20,341 nucleotides of DNA, from NCBI GenBank assembly GCA_900554275.1, contig USGS01000026.1, positions 1 to 20,341 on the forward strand, written 5' to 3'. The DNA is from an uncultured Eubacteriales bacterium. GTDB lineage: Bacteria; Bacillota; Clostridia; Oscillospirales; Oscillospiraceae. Position numbers and translations under genes: made by a program. The notes beneath the pieces were generated by a model that did not search any database, was not told the DNA's origin, and worked only from the letters and a program-made list of their open reading frames with translations. Below are positions 13,399 through 20,285 of this stretch, one piece after another (position 1 is the first letter of the stretch; every line of letters starts with the position of its first letter).

Positions 13399-15639
13399 AT
13401 GATCAAGCTGCACAGCGGCGGCGTGGTATGGAACAGCGGCACGGTGACGAAAGCACCGGAGGCTATGGCGGGAAACCGGGAAAAGACCATGGCCTATCAG
13501 ATCCTGCGCAAGCATCATAGGGGCGGAGAGGACGGGCTGCTGCACCTGACCTTCGACAGCCTGATCTCCCACGACATCACCTATGTGGGCGTGATCCAGA
13601 TGGCCAAGGCCAGCGGCATGGAGCGCTTTCCCGTGCCCTATGTGCTGACCAACTGCCACAACAGCCTGTGCGCCGTGGGCGGCACGATCAACGCCGACGA
13701 CCACGCCTTCGGCCTGTCGGCGGCGGTGAAATACGGCGGCGACTATGTGCCCGCCAACCAGGCGGTGATCCACCAGTACGCCCGGGAGATGCTGGCGGGC
13801 TGCGGCAAAATGGTGCTGGGCTCGGACAGCCACACCCGCTACGGCGCGCTGGGCACGCTGGGCGTGGGCGAGGGCGGCGGCGAGATCGTGAAGCAGCTGC
13901 TGGAGAACACCTATGACGTGACGCCGCCCCAGGTGATCCTGGTGCGCCTGACGGGAAAGCCGGGCCACGGCGTCGGCCCCCACGATGTGGCACTGGCCCT
14001 GTGCGGCGCGGTGTATAAGAACGGTTTTGTTAAAAATAAGGTGCTGGAGTTCGTGGGCGACGGCATCGGCGGATTGTCCATGGACTACCGGATCGGCATC
14101 GATGTGATGACCACGGAGACGGCCTGCCTGACCTCTATCTGGGAGACGGACGGCGCGGTGGCGGATTATCTGGCGCTTCACGGGCGGGGCGGTGACTACG
14201 CGCCGCTGCACCCGGAGGACGGCGCGTACTACGACGGCGTGATCGACATCGACCTGAGCCGTGCAGAGCCTATGGCGGCGCTGCCCTTCCATCCCTCCGA
14301 GGCACTGCCCCTGCGGGAGCTGATCGAGAACCCCGGCGACGTGTTGCGGCAGGTGGAGCTGCGGGCGGCGGAGCAGTTCGGCGGCAAGGCAGCGCTGCAT
14401 CTGACGGATAAGGTGAAAAATGGGCGGCTGACGGTGGAGCAGGGCGTCATTGCCGGGTGCGCCGGCGGTCTGTACGACAACATCGCCGAGGCGGCGGCCA
14501 TTCTGGACGGCTTCGATGTGGGCAGCGGAAACTTCGACTTCTCCGTGTATCCGCCCTCCGTGCCGGTGGAGCTGGAGCTGGTGGAGAACGGCGTGGCCGG
14601 GCGGCTGCTGCGCAGCGGCGCGGTGTGCAAGCCCTGCTTCTGCGGCCCGTGCTTCGGCGCGGGGGACGTGCCGGCCAACGACGCGCTGTCCATCCGCCAC
14701 ACCACCCGGAACTTCCCCAACCGGGAGGGCTCCAAGCCCGGCGACGGCCAGCTGGCAGGGGTGATCCTTATGGACGCCCGTTCCATCGCCGCCACCGCTC
14801 GCAGCCACGGTGTGGTCACGTCGGCGGCGGATGTGGACTACGACGCGCCCGCGCCGGTATCCCGGCGGTTCGATGCCTCTGTGTATGAAAAGCGGGTGTA
14901 CCGGGGCTTTGGCCGCCCCCAGCCGGAGGCGGAGCTGCAGTACGGCCCGAATATCGCGGAGTGGCCCGCCATTCCGGCGCTGGCCGACGACCTGCTGCTG
15001 CAGGTGGCCTCCGTCCTGCGGGATGAGGTGACCACCACCGACGAGCTGATCCCCTCCGGGGAGACGTCGTCCTACCGCTCCAACCCCATGAAGCTGGCCC
15101 AGTTCACCCTGTCCCGCCGCGACCCGGACTATGTGGCCCGGGCCAAGGCCACGGCGGCGCTGGAGGCGGACCGGGCCGCCGGGAACACGGCGGCACTGGA
15201 TACCGTGCTGGCAGCCCTGGGGCTGGACGGTCAGGCGGCTGGACATCTGCATATCGGCTCAGTGCTGTTCGCCAACAAGCCCGGCGACGGCTCGGCCCGG
15301 GAGCAGGCGGCTTCCTGTCAGCGTGTGCTGGGCGGCAGCGCCAATATCTGCTATGAGTTTGCCACCAAGCGCTATCGCTCCAACTGCGTCAACTGGGGTC
15401 TGCTGCCCTTTACCATGGCGGCGGGCGACCGTTTTGACGGCGTGCCGGGGGACTTCGTGTACGTCCCCGGCGTCCGGGAGAAGGTGGCCCGGGGCGACGA
15501 GGAATTCCCGGCGGTGCTGGTGCACGGCGGCAAGGCCGCACCCCTGACGCTGTACCTGAGGAACACCAGCGCCGAGGAGCGGGAGCTGCTGCTGGCCGGG
15601 TGTCTTATCAACCATTACGCGGCAAAGAAAAGAGGCTGA
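13399..15639 (+). CDS. Aconitase-family hydratase (YbhJ-like), probable citrate isomerase
   Basis: This 746-residue iron-sulfur hydratase belongs to the aconitase superfamily but not to classical AcnA or AcnB. Ligands for a [4Fe-4S] cluster are visible at Cys354 (IAGCAGG) and Cys415/Cys418 (CFCGPCFG). Other family landmarks are SHDITYVGV (57-65), GSDSHTRYG (141-149), GVGPHDVALAL and the substrate-arginine region RNFPNREGSKPGDGQ. The C-terminal swivel domain begins near residue 590 and includes GGSANICYEFATKRYRSNCVNWG. The ATG at 13399 has AAAGGG upstream and a promoter 37 bases before. It lies 4 bases from icd and opposite citrate synthase, which strongly suggests that it converts citrate to isocitrate. 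That role is inferred from context; the YbhJ-like branch has little biochemical support. Confidence 0.88.
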   Translation: MIKLHSGGVVWNSGTVTKAPEAMAGNREKTMAYQILRKHHRGGEDGLLHLTFDSLISHDITYVGVIQMAKASGMERFPVPYVLTNCHNSLCAVGGTINADDHAFGLSAAVKYGGDYVPANQAVIHQYAREMLAGCGKMVLGSDSHTRYGALGTLGVGEGGGEIVKQLLENTYDVTPPQVILVRLTGKPGHGVGPHDVALALCGAVYKNGFVKNKVLEFVGDGIGGLSMDYRIGIDVMTTETACLTSIWETDGAVADYLALHGRGGDYAPLHPEDGAYYDGVIDIDLSRAEPMAALPFHPSEALPLRELIENPGDVLRQVELRAAEQFGGKAALHLTDKVKNGRLTVEQGVIAGCAGGLYDNIAEAAAILDGFDVGSGNFDFSVYPPSVPVELELVENGVAGRLLRSGAVCKPCFCGPCFGAGDVPANDALSIRHTTRNFPNREGSKPGDGQLAGVILMDARSIAATARSHGVVTSAADVDYDAPAPVSRRFDASVYEKRVYRGFGRPQPEAELQYGPNIAEWPAIPALADDLLLQVASVLRDEVTTTDELIPSGETSSYRSNPMKLAQFTLSRRDPDYVARAKATAALEADRAAGNTAALDTVLAALGLDGQAAGHLHIGSVLFANKPGDGSAREQAASCQRVLGGSANICYEFATKRYRSNCVNWGLLPFTMAAGDRFDGVPGDFVYVPGVREKVARGDEEFPAVLVHGGKAAPLTLYLRNTSAEERELLLAGCLINHYAAKKRG

Positions 15640-15643
15640 GACA

Positions 15644-16864
15644 ATGGAAAAGATCAGAATGCCCCACCCCATTGCGGAGCTGGACGGCGACGAGATGACC
15701 CACGTTCTGTGGGGGAAGATCAAGGACGAGCTGATCTGCCCCTATGTGGCGCTGAACACGGAGTATTACGACCTCTCTCTGCCCAACCGGGACAAAACGG
15801 AGGACGCGGTGACGCGGGAGGCGGCAGAGGCCATTAAGCGGCTGAAGATCGGCGTGAAGTGCGCCACCATCACCCCCAATTTCCAGCGGCAGGAGGAATA
15901 CGGGCTGAAGAAGCTGTGGAAATCCCCCAACGCCACCATCCGGGCGGCGCTGGACGGCACGGTGTTCCGCGCGCCCATCCTCATCTCCCGGGCGAAGCCG
16001 GTGGTGTCCTGCTGGGAAAAGCCCGTGACCATCGCGCGCCACGCCTACGGCGACGTGTACCGGGCGGTGGAATACCGCGTGCCCTGCGCCGGGAAGGCGG
16101 AGCTGGTGTTCACCGACGACAGCGGCCGGGAGCTGAGCCGCCAGACGGTGTACGACTTTGCCGGGCCGGGCGTGGTGCAGGCCATGCACAACCGGGACGA
16201 CTCCATCCTCACCTTCGCCCGGTGCTGCTTCAGCTACGGGCTGGATGTGAAGCAGGACGTGTGGTTCTCCAGCAAGGACACCATCTCCAAGGACTACGAC
16301 CAGACGTTCAAGCTGCTGTTCCAGAAGGTGTACGACGAGGAGTACCGGGATGCCTTTGAAAAGGCAGGGCTGCGCTACCTCTATGCCCTTATCGACGACG
16401 CGGCGGCCAAGGTCATCCGCTCCAAGGGCGGCATCGTGTGGGCCTGCAAGAACTACGACGGCGACGTGATGAGCGATCTCATCGCCGCGGCCTCCGGGTC
16501 GCTGCCCATGATGACCAGTGTGCTGGTGTCGCCGGACGGCTGCTTCGAGTACGAGGCGGCCCACGGCACGGTGACGGACCACTATTACCGCTGGAGGAAG
16601 GGCGAGAAGGTATCCACCAACCCGGTGGCCACCATGTATGCCTGGGCCGGCGCGCTGCGCAAGCGGGGCGAGTGGGACGAAAACCCGGCGCTGGTGCGGT
16701 TCGCAGGCTGCCTGGAGCGGGCGGGGCTGGACGTGCTGGAGCAGGGCTATCTGTCGGAGGATCTGGCCATGCTGTGCGACAGGGCGGACTATGTGGAGAT
16801 GCCGGACAACGACCGGATGTTCACCCTGATCCGCCGCCGGCTGGAGGAATTGCTGACGGAATAA
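15644..16864 (+). CDS. icd: NADP-dependent isocitrate dehydrogenase, homodimeric (eukaryote-like) type
   Basis: This 406-residue enzyme decarboxylates isocitrate to 2-oxoglutarate, forming NADPH. Motifs of the homodimeric type are in order: AELDGDEMT (11-19), KSPNATIRAALDGTVFR (93-109), the substrate arginine Arg132 in IARHAYGDVYR, the metal-binding aspartates of LIDDAAAKVIRSKGG and WACKNYDGDVMSD, and EYEAAHGTVTDHYYR for NADP. The usual SPNGTIRN and IGRHA read SPNATIRA and IARHA, so the substrate-loop glycines are alanines here. The start is 4 bases after the hydratase stop with GAGG in the end of that gene, so the two are coupled. Base composition matches the hydratase (very high GC). It provides 2-oxoglutarate for glutamate synthesis. 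Confidence 0.95.
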   Translation: MEKIRMPHPIAELDGDEMTHVLWGKIKDELICPYVALNTEYYDLSLPNRDKTEDAVTREAAEAIKRLKIGVKCATITPNFQRQEEYGLKKLWKSPNATIRAALDGTVFRAPILISRAKPVVSCWEKPVTIARHAYGDVYRAVEYRVPCAGKAELVFTDDSGRELSRQTVYDFAGPGVVQAMHNRDDSILTFARCCFSYGLDVKQDVWFSSKDTISKDYDQTFKLLFQKVYDEEYRDAFEKAGLRYLYALIDDAAAKVIRSKGGIVWACKNYDGDVMSDLIAAASGSLPMMTSVLVSPDGCFEYEAAHGTVTDHYYRWRKGEKVSTNPVATMYAWAGALRKRGEWDENPALVRFAGCLERAGLDVLEQGYLSEDLAMLCDRADYVEMPDNDRMFTLIRRRLEELLTE

Positions 16865-16880
16865 CGGAAACAGAAGCGGC

Positions 16881-16924
16881 AGAGGGGACGATTTGGGCGA
16901 AACGGCCGAATTGTCCCCTCTTTA
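16881..16924 (+). terminator. Terminator of the hydratase/icd operon
   Basis: The outer 9-bp arms AGAGGGGAC (16881-16889) and GTCCCCTCT (16913-16921) continue inward through ATT/AAT and GG/CC pairs. A short T tract (TTTATGTT) follows. It starts 16 bases after the icd stop. Confidence 0.8.
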
Positions 16925-16936
16925 TGTTCAGGTATA

Positions 16937-16965
16937 TTGACAGACAGGGGGCATATCTGTATAAT
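16937..16965 (+). promoter_or_regulatory. Perfect consensus sigma-A promoter
   Basis: TTGACA (16937-16942), exactly 17 bases, TATAAT (16960-16965): the only fully consensus promoter in the window. Transcription should start near 16972, about 177 bases before the CNNM/CorC start codon. Confidence 0.9.
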
Positions 16966-16971
16966 ATAGGT

Positions 16972-17062
16972 AATTCTACTTCAACAGGGGGTTCAATCAA
17001 AGGATGGACACAGCCGGCAGCGACTCTTGCCCTGAACGAAATCAGAATAGTGTACGGATGTG
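16972..17062 (+). ncRNA. Structured 5' leader of the CNNM/CorC gene, candidate riboswitch or sRNA
   Basis: Nested pairings can be drawn: ATTCT (16973-16977) with AGAAT (17044-17048), GTTCA (16991-16995) with TGAAC (17033-17037) and GGCA (17016-17019) with TGCC (17028-17031). A further segment GGACACAGCC (17006-17015) can pair, with one mismatch, with the 3' arm of the terminator that follows, which would prevent it from forming. No motif of the Mn (yybP-ykoY), Mg (M-box), fluoride, NiCo, TPP, cobalamin or T-box classes is recognised. It could be a metal-sensing leader or an independent RNA of about 130 bases. Confidence 0.45.
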
Positions 17063-17102
17063 AGACATGACCTGTGCGCGCTGCACACAGGCCGTGTCTT
17101 TT
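17063..17102 (+). terminator. Attenuator-like terminator inside the leader
   Basis: The stem AGACATG (17063-17069) with CGTGTCT (17093-17099), one A/C mismatch, then CCTGTG (17071-17076) with CACAGG (17086-17091), ends in TTTT. It lies 47 bases before the ribosome site of the gene, so it would cut transcription before the coding region unless an alternative fold forms. Confidence 0.65.
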
Positions 17103-17148
17103 GCGCTTTTTACCGGGAAGGTAAGAAGCAGGAAAGGAGTTTTATATT

Positions 17149-18501
17149 TTGGAGACCTCAATAGGTTGGTTATTGCTTTTGCAGGTGGCGCTGATCCTTC
17201 TCAACGCCGTGTTTGCCTGCGCCGAGATCGCCGTTCTGTCGGTGAACGAGGTGAAGCTGAACAAGATGTGCGCCGAGGGAAACCGCAAGGCCAAGCGGCT
17301 CAGTAAGCTGACGGCCCAGCCCGCCCGCTTTCTGTCCACCATCCAGGTGGCCATTACGCTGGCCGGCTTCCTGGGCAGCGCTTTCGCGTCGGAGAACTTC
17401 TCCGACGGGCTGGCAGATTGGCTCATCAGCTTGGGTGTCGCCATTCCCCACGGCACGCTGGACACCATCTGCGTCATCATTATCACGCTGATCCTGTCTT
17501 ATTTTACCCTGATCTTCGGCGAGCTGGTGCCCAAGCGCATCGCCATGAAGAAGTCGGAGCAGGTGGCCCTGGGCATCTCCGGGCTGGTGACGGTGATCTC
17601 CAAGCTGTTCGCGCCTATCGTGTCGCTGCTGAGTGTGTCCACCAACGGTGTGCTGCGCCTCATCGGCATCGACCCCAATGAGGAGGAGGAGCAGCTGGGC
17701 GAGGAGGACATCCGCATGATGGTGGACGCCAGCAGTGAGCATGGCGGCATCGACCACGAGGAAAAAGAGTTCATCCAGAACGTGTTTGAGTTCGACGACC
17801 TGACTGCCGAGGAGATCGCCACCCACCGCACCGATGTGGACCTGCTGTGGATGGACGAGAGCATGGACGAGTGGGCGGAGACCATCCGCGGCACGCGGCA
17901 CAACCGCTATCCCATCTGTGAGGACAGCGCCGACAACGTGGTGGGCATCCTGAACGCCAAGGAGTACTTCCGCCTGGCGGACAAGAGCCGGGACAACGTG
18001 ATGCGCTCCGCCGTCCGCGCGCCGTATTTCGTGCCGGAGACCATCAAGGCCGATGCCCTGTTCCGCAACATGAAGCGCACCGGCAACCCCCTGGCCGTGG
18101 TGCTGGACGAGTACGGCGGCATGGTGGGCATCGTCACGCTGAACGACCTGGTGGAGGAACTGGTGGGCGACCTGGGCGACGATGACAGCGGCCTGGTCAG
18201 CGAGGATGAGCCCCGCATCGAGAAGCGGGAGGACGGTTCACTGCTGCTCACCGGCAACGTGGAGCTGGACGACATCGAGGACGCGCTGGGCATCCAGCTG
18301 GATCAGGAGGAGCACGATACCCTTACCGGGCTGGTGTTCGACGCGCTGGGCGTCATCCCCGACGACGGGGAACAGGATATCGATCTGGAGACCGAGGGGA
18401 TGCACATCCACGTCACATCCATCCGGGAGCATCAGGTGGATCGGGCGGAGGTGCGATTGCTGCCCAGGCCCGAGCCGGAAGAGACGGACGAGGACGACTG
18501 A
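17149..18501 (+). CDS. HlyC/CorC (CNNM/CBS) family membrane protein, putative metal-ion transporter
   Basis: This 450-residue inner-membrane protein is of the family that includes CNNM/CorB magnesium exporters. The transmembrane CNNM (DUF21) domain covers about residues 1-190, with AEIAVLSVNEVKL, QVAITLAGFLGSAFA and FGELVPKRIAM. A CBS pair follows (about 217-275 and 285-340; NRYPICEDSADNVVGILN, then LAVVLDEYGGMVGIVTLNDLVEELVG), then a C-terminal CorC/HlyC domain (about 355-440) and an acidic tail. The start is TTG, with AAGGAG 9 bases upstream. Expression likely passes an attenuator in a 177-base leader behind a consensus promoter. A TraX-family gene follows 11 bases later. Ion specificity (Mg, Co or other) is not shown by sequence. 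Confidence 0.92.
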   Translation: METSIGWLLLLQVALILLNAVFACAEIAVLSVNEVKLNKMCAEGNRKAKRLSKLTAQPARFLSTIQVAITLAGFLGSAFASENFSDGLADWLISLGVAIPHGTLDTICVIIITLILSYFTLIFGELVPKRIAMKKSEQVALGISGLVTVISKLFAPIVSLLSVSTNGVLRLIGIDPNEEEEQLGEEDIRMMVDASSEHGGIDHEEKEFIQNVFEFDDLTAEEIATHRTDVDLLWMDESMDEWAETIRGTRHNRYPICEDSADNVVGILNAKEYFRLADKSRDNVMRSAVRAPYFVPETIKADALFRNMKRTGNPLAVVLDEYGGMVGIVTLNDLVEELVGDLGDDDSGLVSEDEPRIEKREDGSLLLTGNVELDDIEDALGIQLDQEEHDTLTGLVFDALGVIPDDGEQDIDLETEGMHIHVTSIREHQVDRAEVRLLPRPEPEETDEDD

Positions 18502-18512
18502 TACGGGCATCA

Positions 18513-19229
18513 ATGAATAAGAACATACTCAAGCTGCTGGCGGCGCTGACCATGGTCATCGACCACGCCGGGCTGCTGCTGTTCCCGCAGGCGGCGGTGC
18601 TGCGCTGGATCGGGCGCATCTCCTTCCCGCTGTTCGCCTTCTGCGTGGGAGACGGCTGCGTACACACCCGCAAGCCCTGGGTCTACTTCTGGCGGGTGCT
18701 GGGCCTGGGTCTGGCCTGTCAGATCGTATTCGCGGCAGAGGAGCTGCTGGGCGGCGGAACGCTCCGGGGCTCGCAGGCGCTGTATCTGAACATCCTGTTC
18801 ACGCTGGCGCTGGCCATATTGCTGTGTACATCGTTCCTGCGCCTGCGGCGCCAGCCCAACGCCAAAAATGCCGCCGTGTGTGCCGCCGCGATGCTGGCCG
18901 TGGCCGGGGCGGATATGCTTTGCCAGGCCATCACCGCCAGGACCGGTGTGCTGGTCACGTTCGATTACGGCGCGATGGGCGCGTTTCTGCCACTGTTCGC
19001 CATGCTGTCCCAAGAGAAGCACCAGCGGTTCGTCTTGTTCTCCCTGGGCATGGCCATCTACTGCCTGACCCAGTGCGGGGATATGCCCTACGTGTGGTGG
19101 TCGCTGCTTGCGCTGCCCATTCTGTGGTGCTACAACGGCCAGCCGGGCTGCCGGGGCTGGAAATGGGCGTTCTACGTGTTCTATCCCGCCCATCTGGCCG
19201 TGTTGTATCTCATCGGTGAGATCATGTAA
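18513..19229 (+). CDS. TraX-family integral membrane protein
   Basis: This 238-residue polytopic protein is of the TraX family, whose namesake acetylates F-pilin; chromosomal members like this one, with no conjugation genes nearby, are of unknown function. The family start is clear: LKLLAALTMVIDHAGLLLFP (7-26), with the D-H pair at 17-18, then RWIGRISFPLFAFCVGDG. About seven or eight hydrophobic segments follow, ending with YVFYPAHLAVLYLIG, another family signature. The ATG is 11 bases after the CNNM/CorC stop with only a weak ribosome site (ACGGG), so translation probably depends on coupling. The operon ends at the hairpin at 19245-19271. Confidence 0.88.
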   Translation: MNKNILKLLAALTMVIDHAGLLLFPQAAVLRWIGRISFPLFAFCVGDGCVHTRKPWVYFWRVLGLGLACQIVFAAEELLGGGTLRGSQALYLNILFTLALAILLCTSFLRLRRQPNAKNAAVCAAAMLAVAGADMLCQAITARTGVLVTFDYGAMGAFLPLFAMLSQEKHQRFVLFSLGMAIYCLTQCGDMPYVWWSLLALPILWCYNGQPGCRGWKWAFYVFYPAHLAVLYLIGEIM

Positions 19230-19234
19230 AGAAA

Positions 19235-19271
19235 GAATAAAAAAGGGGCTGTCTCACTAAGAGGCAGCCCC
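19235..19271 (-). terminator. Leftward terminator at the left end of the hairpin element
   Basis: Reading leftward, an 11-bp stem (GGGGCTGCCTC paired with GAGACAGCCCC, loop TTAGT) is followed by TTTTTT. It would end transcription from the tRNA-Ser pair after it crosses the element. Rightward the hairpin also follows the TraX-family gene by 15 bases, with a weaker tail. Confidence 0.7.
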
Positions 19272-19479
19272 CAAAAATTTTGAAGCCCGGCTCTTGCACA
19301 GAGTCGGGCTTCGGCGTATTATTTAAGTGTGACATCAAACAAGACGCGAGTAGAGTATGCAGCCTACGGGACTGGATATCAAGTCTGCTTGCCTATGAAT
19401 TTAGAAATTATCATCCCATCGGACGAACCAGGGACTGCCTCAATCGATTTTGAAAAATCTTTTTGAGGCAGCCCCTTTT
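19241..19479. mobile_element. Small hairpin-ended element, MITE-like, abutting tRNA-Ser(GCU)
   Basis: The left end AAAAGGGGCTGTCTCA (19241-19256) and the right end TTGAGGCAGCCCCTTTT (19463-19479) are inverted repeats with one mismatch. Each end also pairs locally: 19245-19271 (loop ACTAA) and 19431-19475 (13-bp arms with one mismatch plus GATTTT/AAAATC). A third hairpin lies at 19282-19312 (GAAGCCCG arms). The interior is AT-richer than its surroundings and holds an open frame without a start codon or recognisable product. GAGGCAGCCCC is also present as a direct repeat at 19261-19271 and 19465-19475. GGGGCTGTCTCA ends resemble those of some Firmicute IS elements. No transposase gene is present. 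The right end merges with the encoded CCA of the tRNA. Confidence 0.45.
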
Positions 19480-19570
19480 GGCGCGGAAGAAGGGATTTGA
19501 ACCCTTGCGCGTGGTTTAGACGCCTACTCCCTTAGCAGGGGAGCCCCTTCGGCCACTTGGGTACTTCCGC
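19479..19570 (-). tRNA. tRNA-Ser (anticodon GCU)
   Basis: The acceptor GCGGAAG/CTTCCGC, discriminator G and encoded CCA (19479-19481) are complete. The anticodon arm CTCCC-CTGCTAA-GGGAG gives GCU, reading AGC and AGU. The long variable arm is typical of serine tRNA, and the T arm has GGTTCAAATCC. It is 15 bases downstream of tRNA-Ser(UGA) in one transcript. Confidence 0.95.
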
Positions 19571-19585
19571 AGATATGAAGTTTTC

Positions 19586-19673
19586 TGGCGGAGAGAGTGG
19601 GATTCGAACCCACGGATGCTTTCACATCGCCGGTTTTCAAGACCGGTGCTTTCGACCACTCAGCCATCTCTCC
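19586..19673 (-). tRNA. tRNA-Ser (anticodon UGA)
   Basis: The acceptor GGAGAGA/TCTCTCC with discriminator G and encoded CCA. The anticodon arm CCGGT-CTTGAAA-ACCGG gives UGA, reading UCA and other UCN codons. A long variable arm and GGTTCGAATCC in the T arm are present. It is first in its operon. Confidence 0.95.
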
Positions 19674-19710
19674 GTGTGAAAAAGCAGTTCTCACGCCAAA
19701 CGCGAGTATT

Positions 19711-19739
19711 ATTTTACCATGCCCCGGGGGCTTTGTCAA
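19711..19739 (-). promoter_or_regulatory. Promoter of the tRNA-Ser pair
   Basis: Reading leftward: consensus -35 TTGACA (19734-19739), a 17-base spacer and extended -10 TGG-TAAAAT (hexamer 19711-19716), about 38 bases before the tRNA 5' end. Confidence 0.8.
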
Positions 19740-19782
19740 CAAAAAGACATCAGAGAAATTTGAAAAAAATTAAAAATGGGGC

Positions 19783-19811
19783 TTGCAAACCGGCGAAAAC
19801 TGTGCTATTCT
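19783..19811 (+). promoter_or_regulatory. Promoter of tRNA-Pro
   Basis: -35 TTGCAA (19783-19788), a 17-base spacer and -10 TATTCT (19806-19811), about 27 bases before the tRNA. Confidence 0.6.
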
Positions 19812-19838
19812 TAATAGGCTGTTTGGAAAACTGTATAT

Positions 19839-19915
19839 CCGGGTGTGGCGAAGTTTGGTATCGCGCTTGAATGGGGTTCAAGAGGCCTTGAGTTCGAATC
19901 TCAACACTCGGACCA
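19839..19915 (+). tRNA. tRNA-Pro (anticodon GGG)
   Basis: The acceptor CCGGGTG/CACTCGG has one G-U pair, with A73 and encoded CCA. The D arm GCGA/TCGC, the anticodon arm CTTGA-ATGGGGT-TCAAG (anticodon GGG, reading CCC and CCU) and the T arm with GTTCGAATC are all complete. Starting at C (19839), not the preceding T, gives the normal seven-pair acceptor and a discriminator base. Confidence 0.93.
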
Positions 19916-19917
19916 CG

Positions 19918-19958
19918 AAGAAGTCCTGAAACCGTAAGGTTTCGGGACTTCTTTTTTT
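19918..19958 (+). terminator. Terminator of tRNA-Pro
   Basis: The stem AAGAAGTCC (19918-19926) with GGACTTCTT (19945-19953), a T-G pair, then GAAACC with GGTTTC and a GTAA loop, runs into a T7 tract. Confidence 0.9.
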
Positions 19959-20119
19959 GTTTTCGCGGGGGCTTTACCCGGCGGGTTTCTAACACTTTTC
20001 TAACACGTGATTCTTGATTAAAAAAATGGAATCAGGGATCCCGTGCGCTGCGCCAACGCACAGCGTGCGAAAACACGCTGTGCCGACTCATGCAAAACCG
20101 GCCGCCCCATGGCGCAAAA
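19959..20119. other. Gene-free spacer with tandem repeat and hairpins
   Basis: It holds two copies of TTTCTAACAC (19986-19995 and 19997-20006, period 11), an inverted repeat TGATTC/GAATCA (20008-20013, 20029-20034) and a perfect 10-bp hairpin GCACAGCGTG/CACGCTGTGC (20058-20067, 20074-20083). No gene is supported. Confidence 0.5.
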
Positions 20120-20169
20120 AAATCGGACACCAACCTGATACCCATCGTATCAAAATTGGTGTCCGATTT
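20113..20169 (-). terminator. Terminator of the tRNA-Leu operon
   Basis: Reading leftward, a 14-bp perfect stem (20156-20169 with 20120-20133; AAATCGGACACCAA arm) carries an inner GATA/TATC pair and ends in a T7 tract. It begins at the 3' CCA of tRNA-Leu(CAG). Confidence 0.9.
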
Positions 20170-20256
20170 GGTGCGCGAGGCGGGACTTGAACCCGCACGC
20201 CCGTAATGAGCACTAGAACCTGAATCTAGCGAGTCTGCCAATTCCACCACTCGCGC
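20169..20256 (-). tRNA. tRNA-Leu (anticodon CAG)
   Basis: The acceptor GCGCGAG/CTCGCGC, A73 and encoded CCA. The anticodon arm CTAGA-TTCAGGT-TCTAG gives CAG, reading CUG. A long variable arm (GCTC/GGGC) and GGTTCAAGTCC in the T arm are as expected for leucine. The 29 bases to the right separate it from a second Leu-type tRNA transcribed first. Confidence 0.95.
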
Positions 20257-20285
20257 GCATGGATGAAGTTTTTGGGGAAAAGAAG

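Noticed and set aside
13270..15252. 660-codon open frame on the - strand opposite the hydratase
   Set aside because: It is an antisense shadow; the + strand has the iron-sulfur and substrate motifs of the aconitase family.
16972..17102. Mn (yybP-ykoY) or Mg (M-box) riboswitch before the CNNM/CorC gene
   Set aside because: The conserved loop sequences of these classes as I know them are not present; the leader is kept as an unassigned structure.
20032..20250. Short open frame on the - strand across tRNA-Leu
   Set aside because: It translates the tRNA itself, a common artefact.
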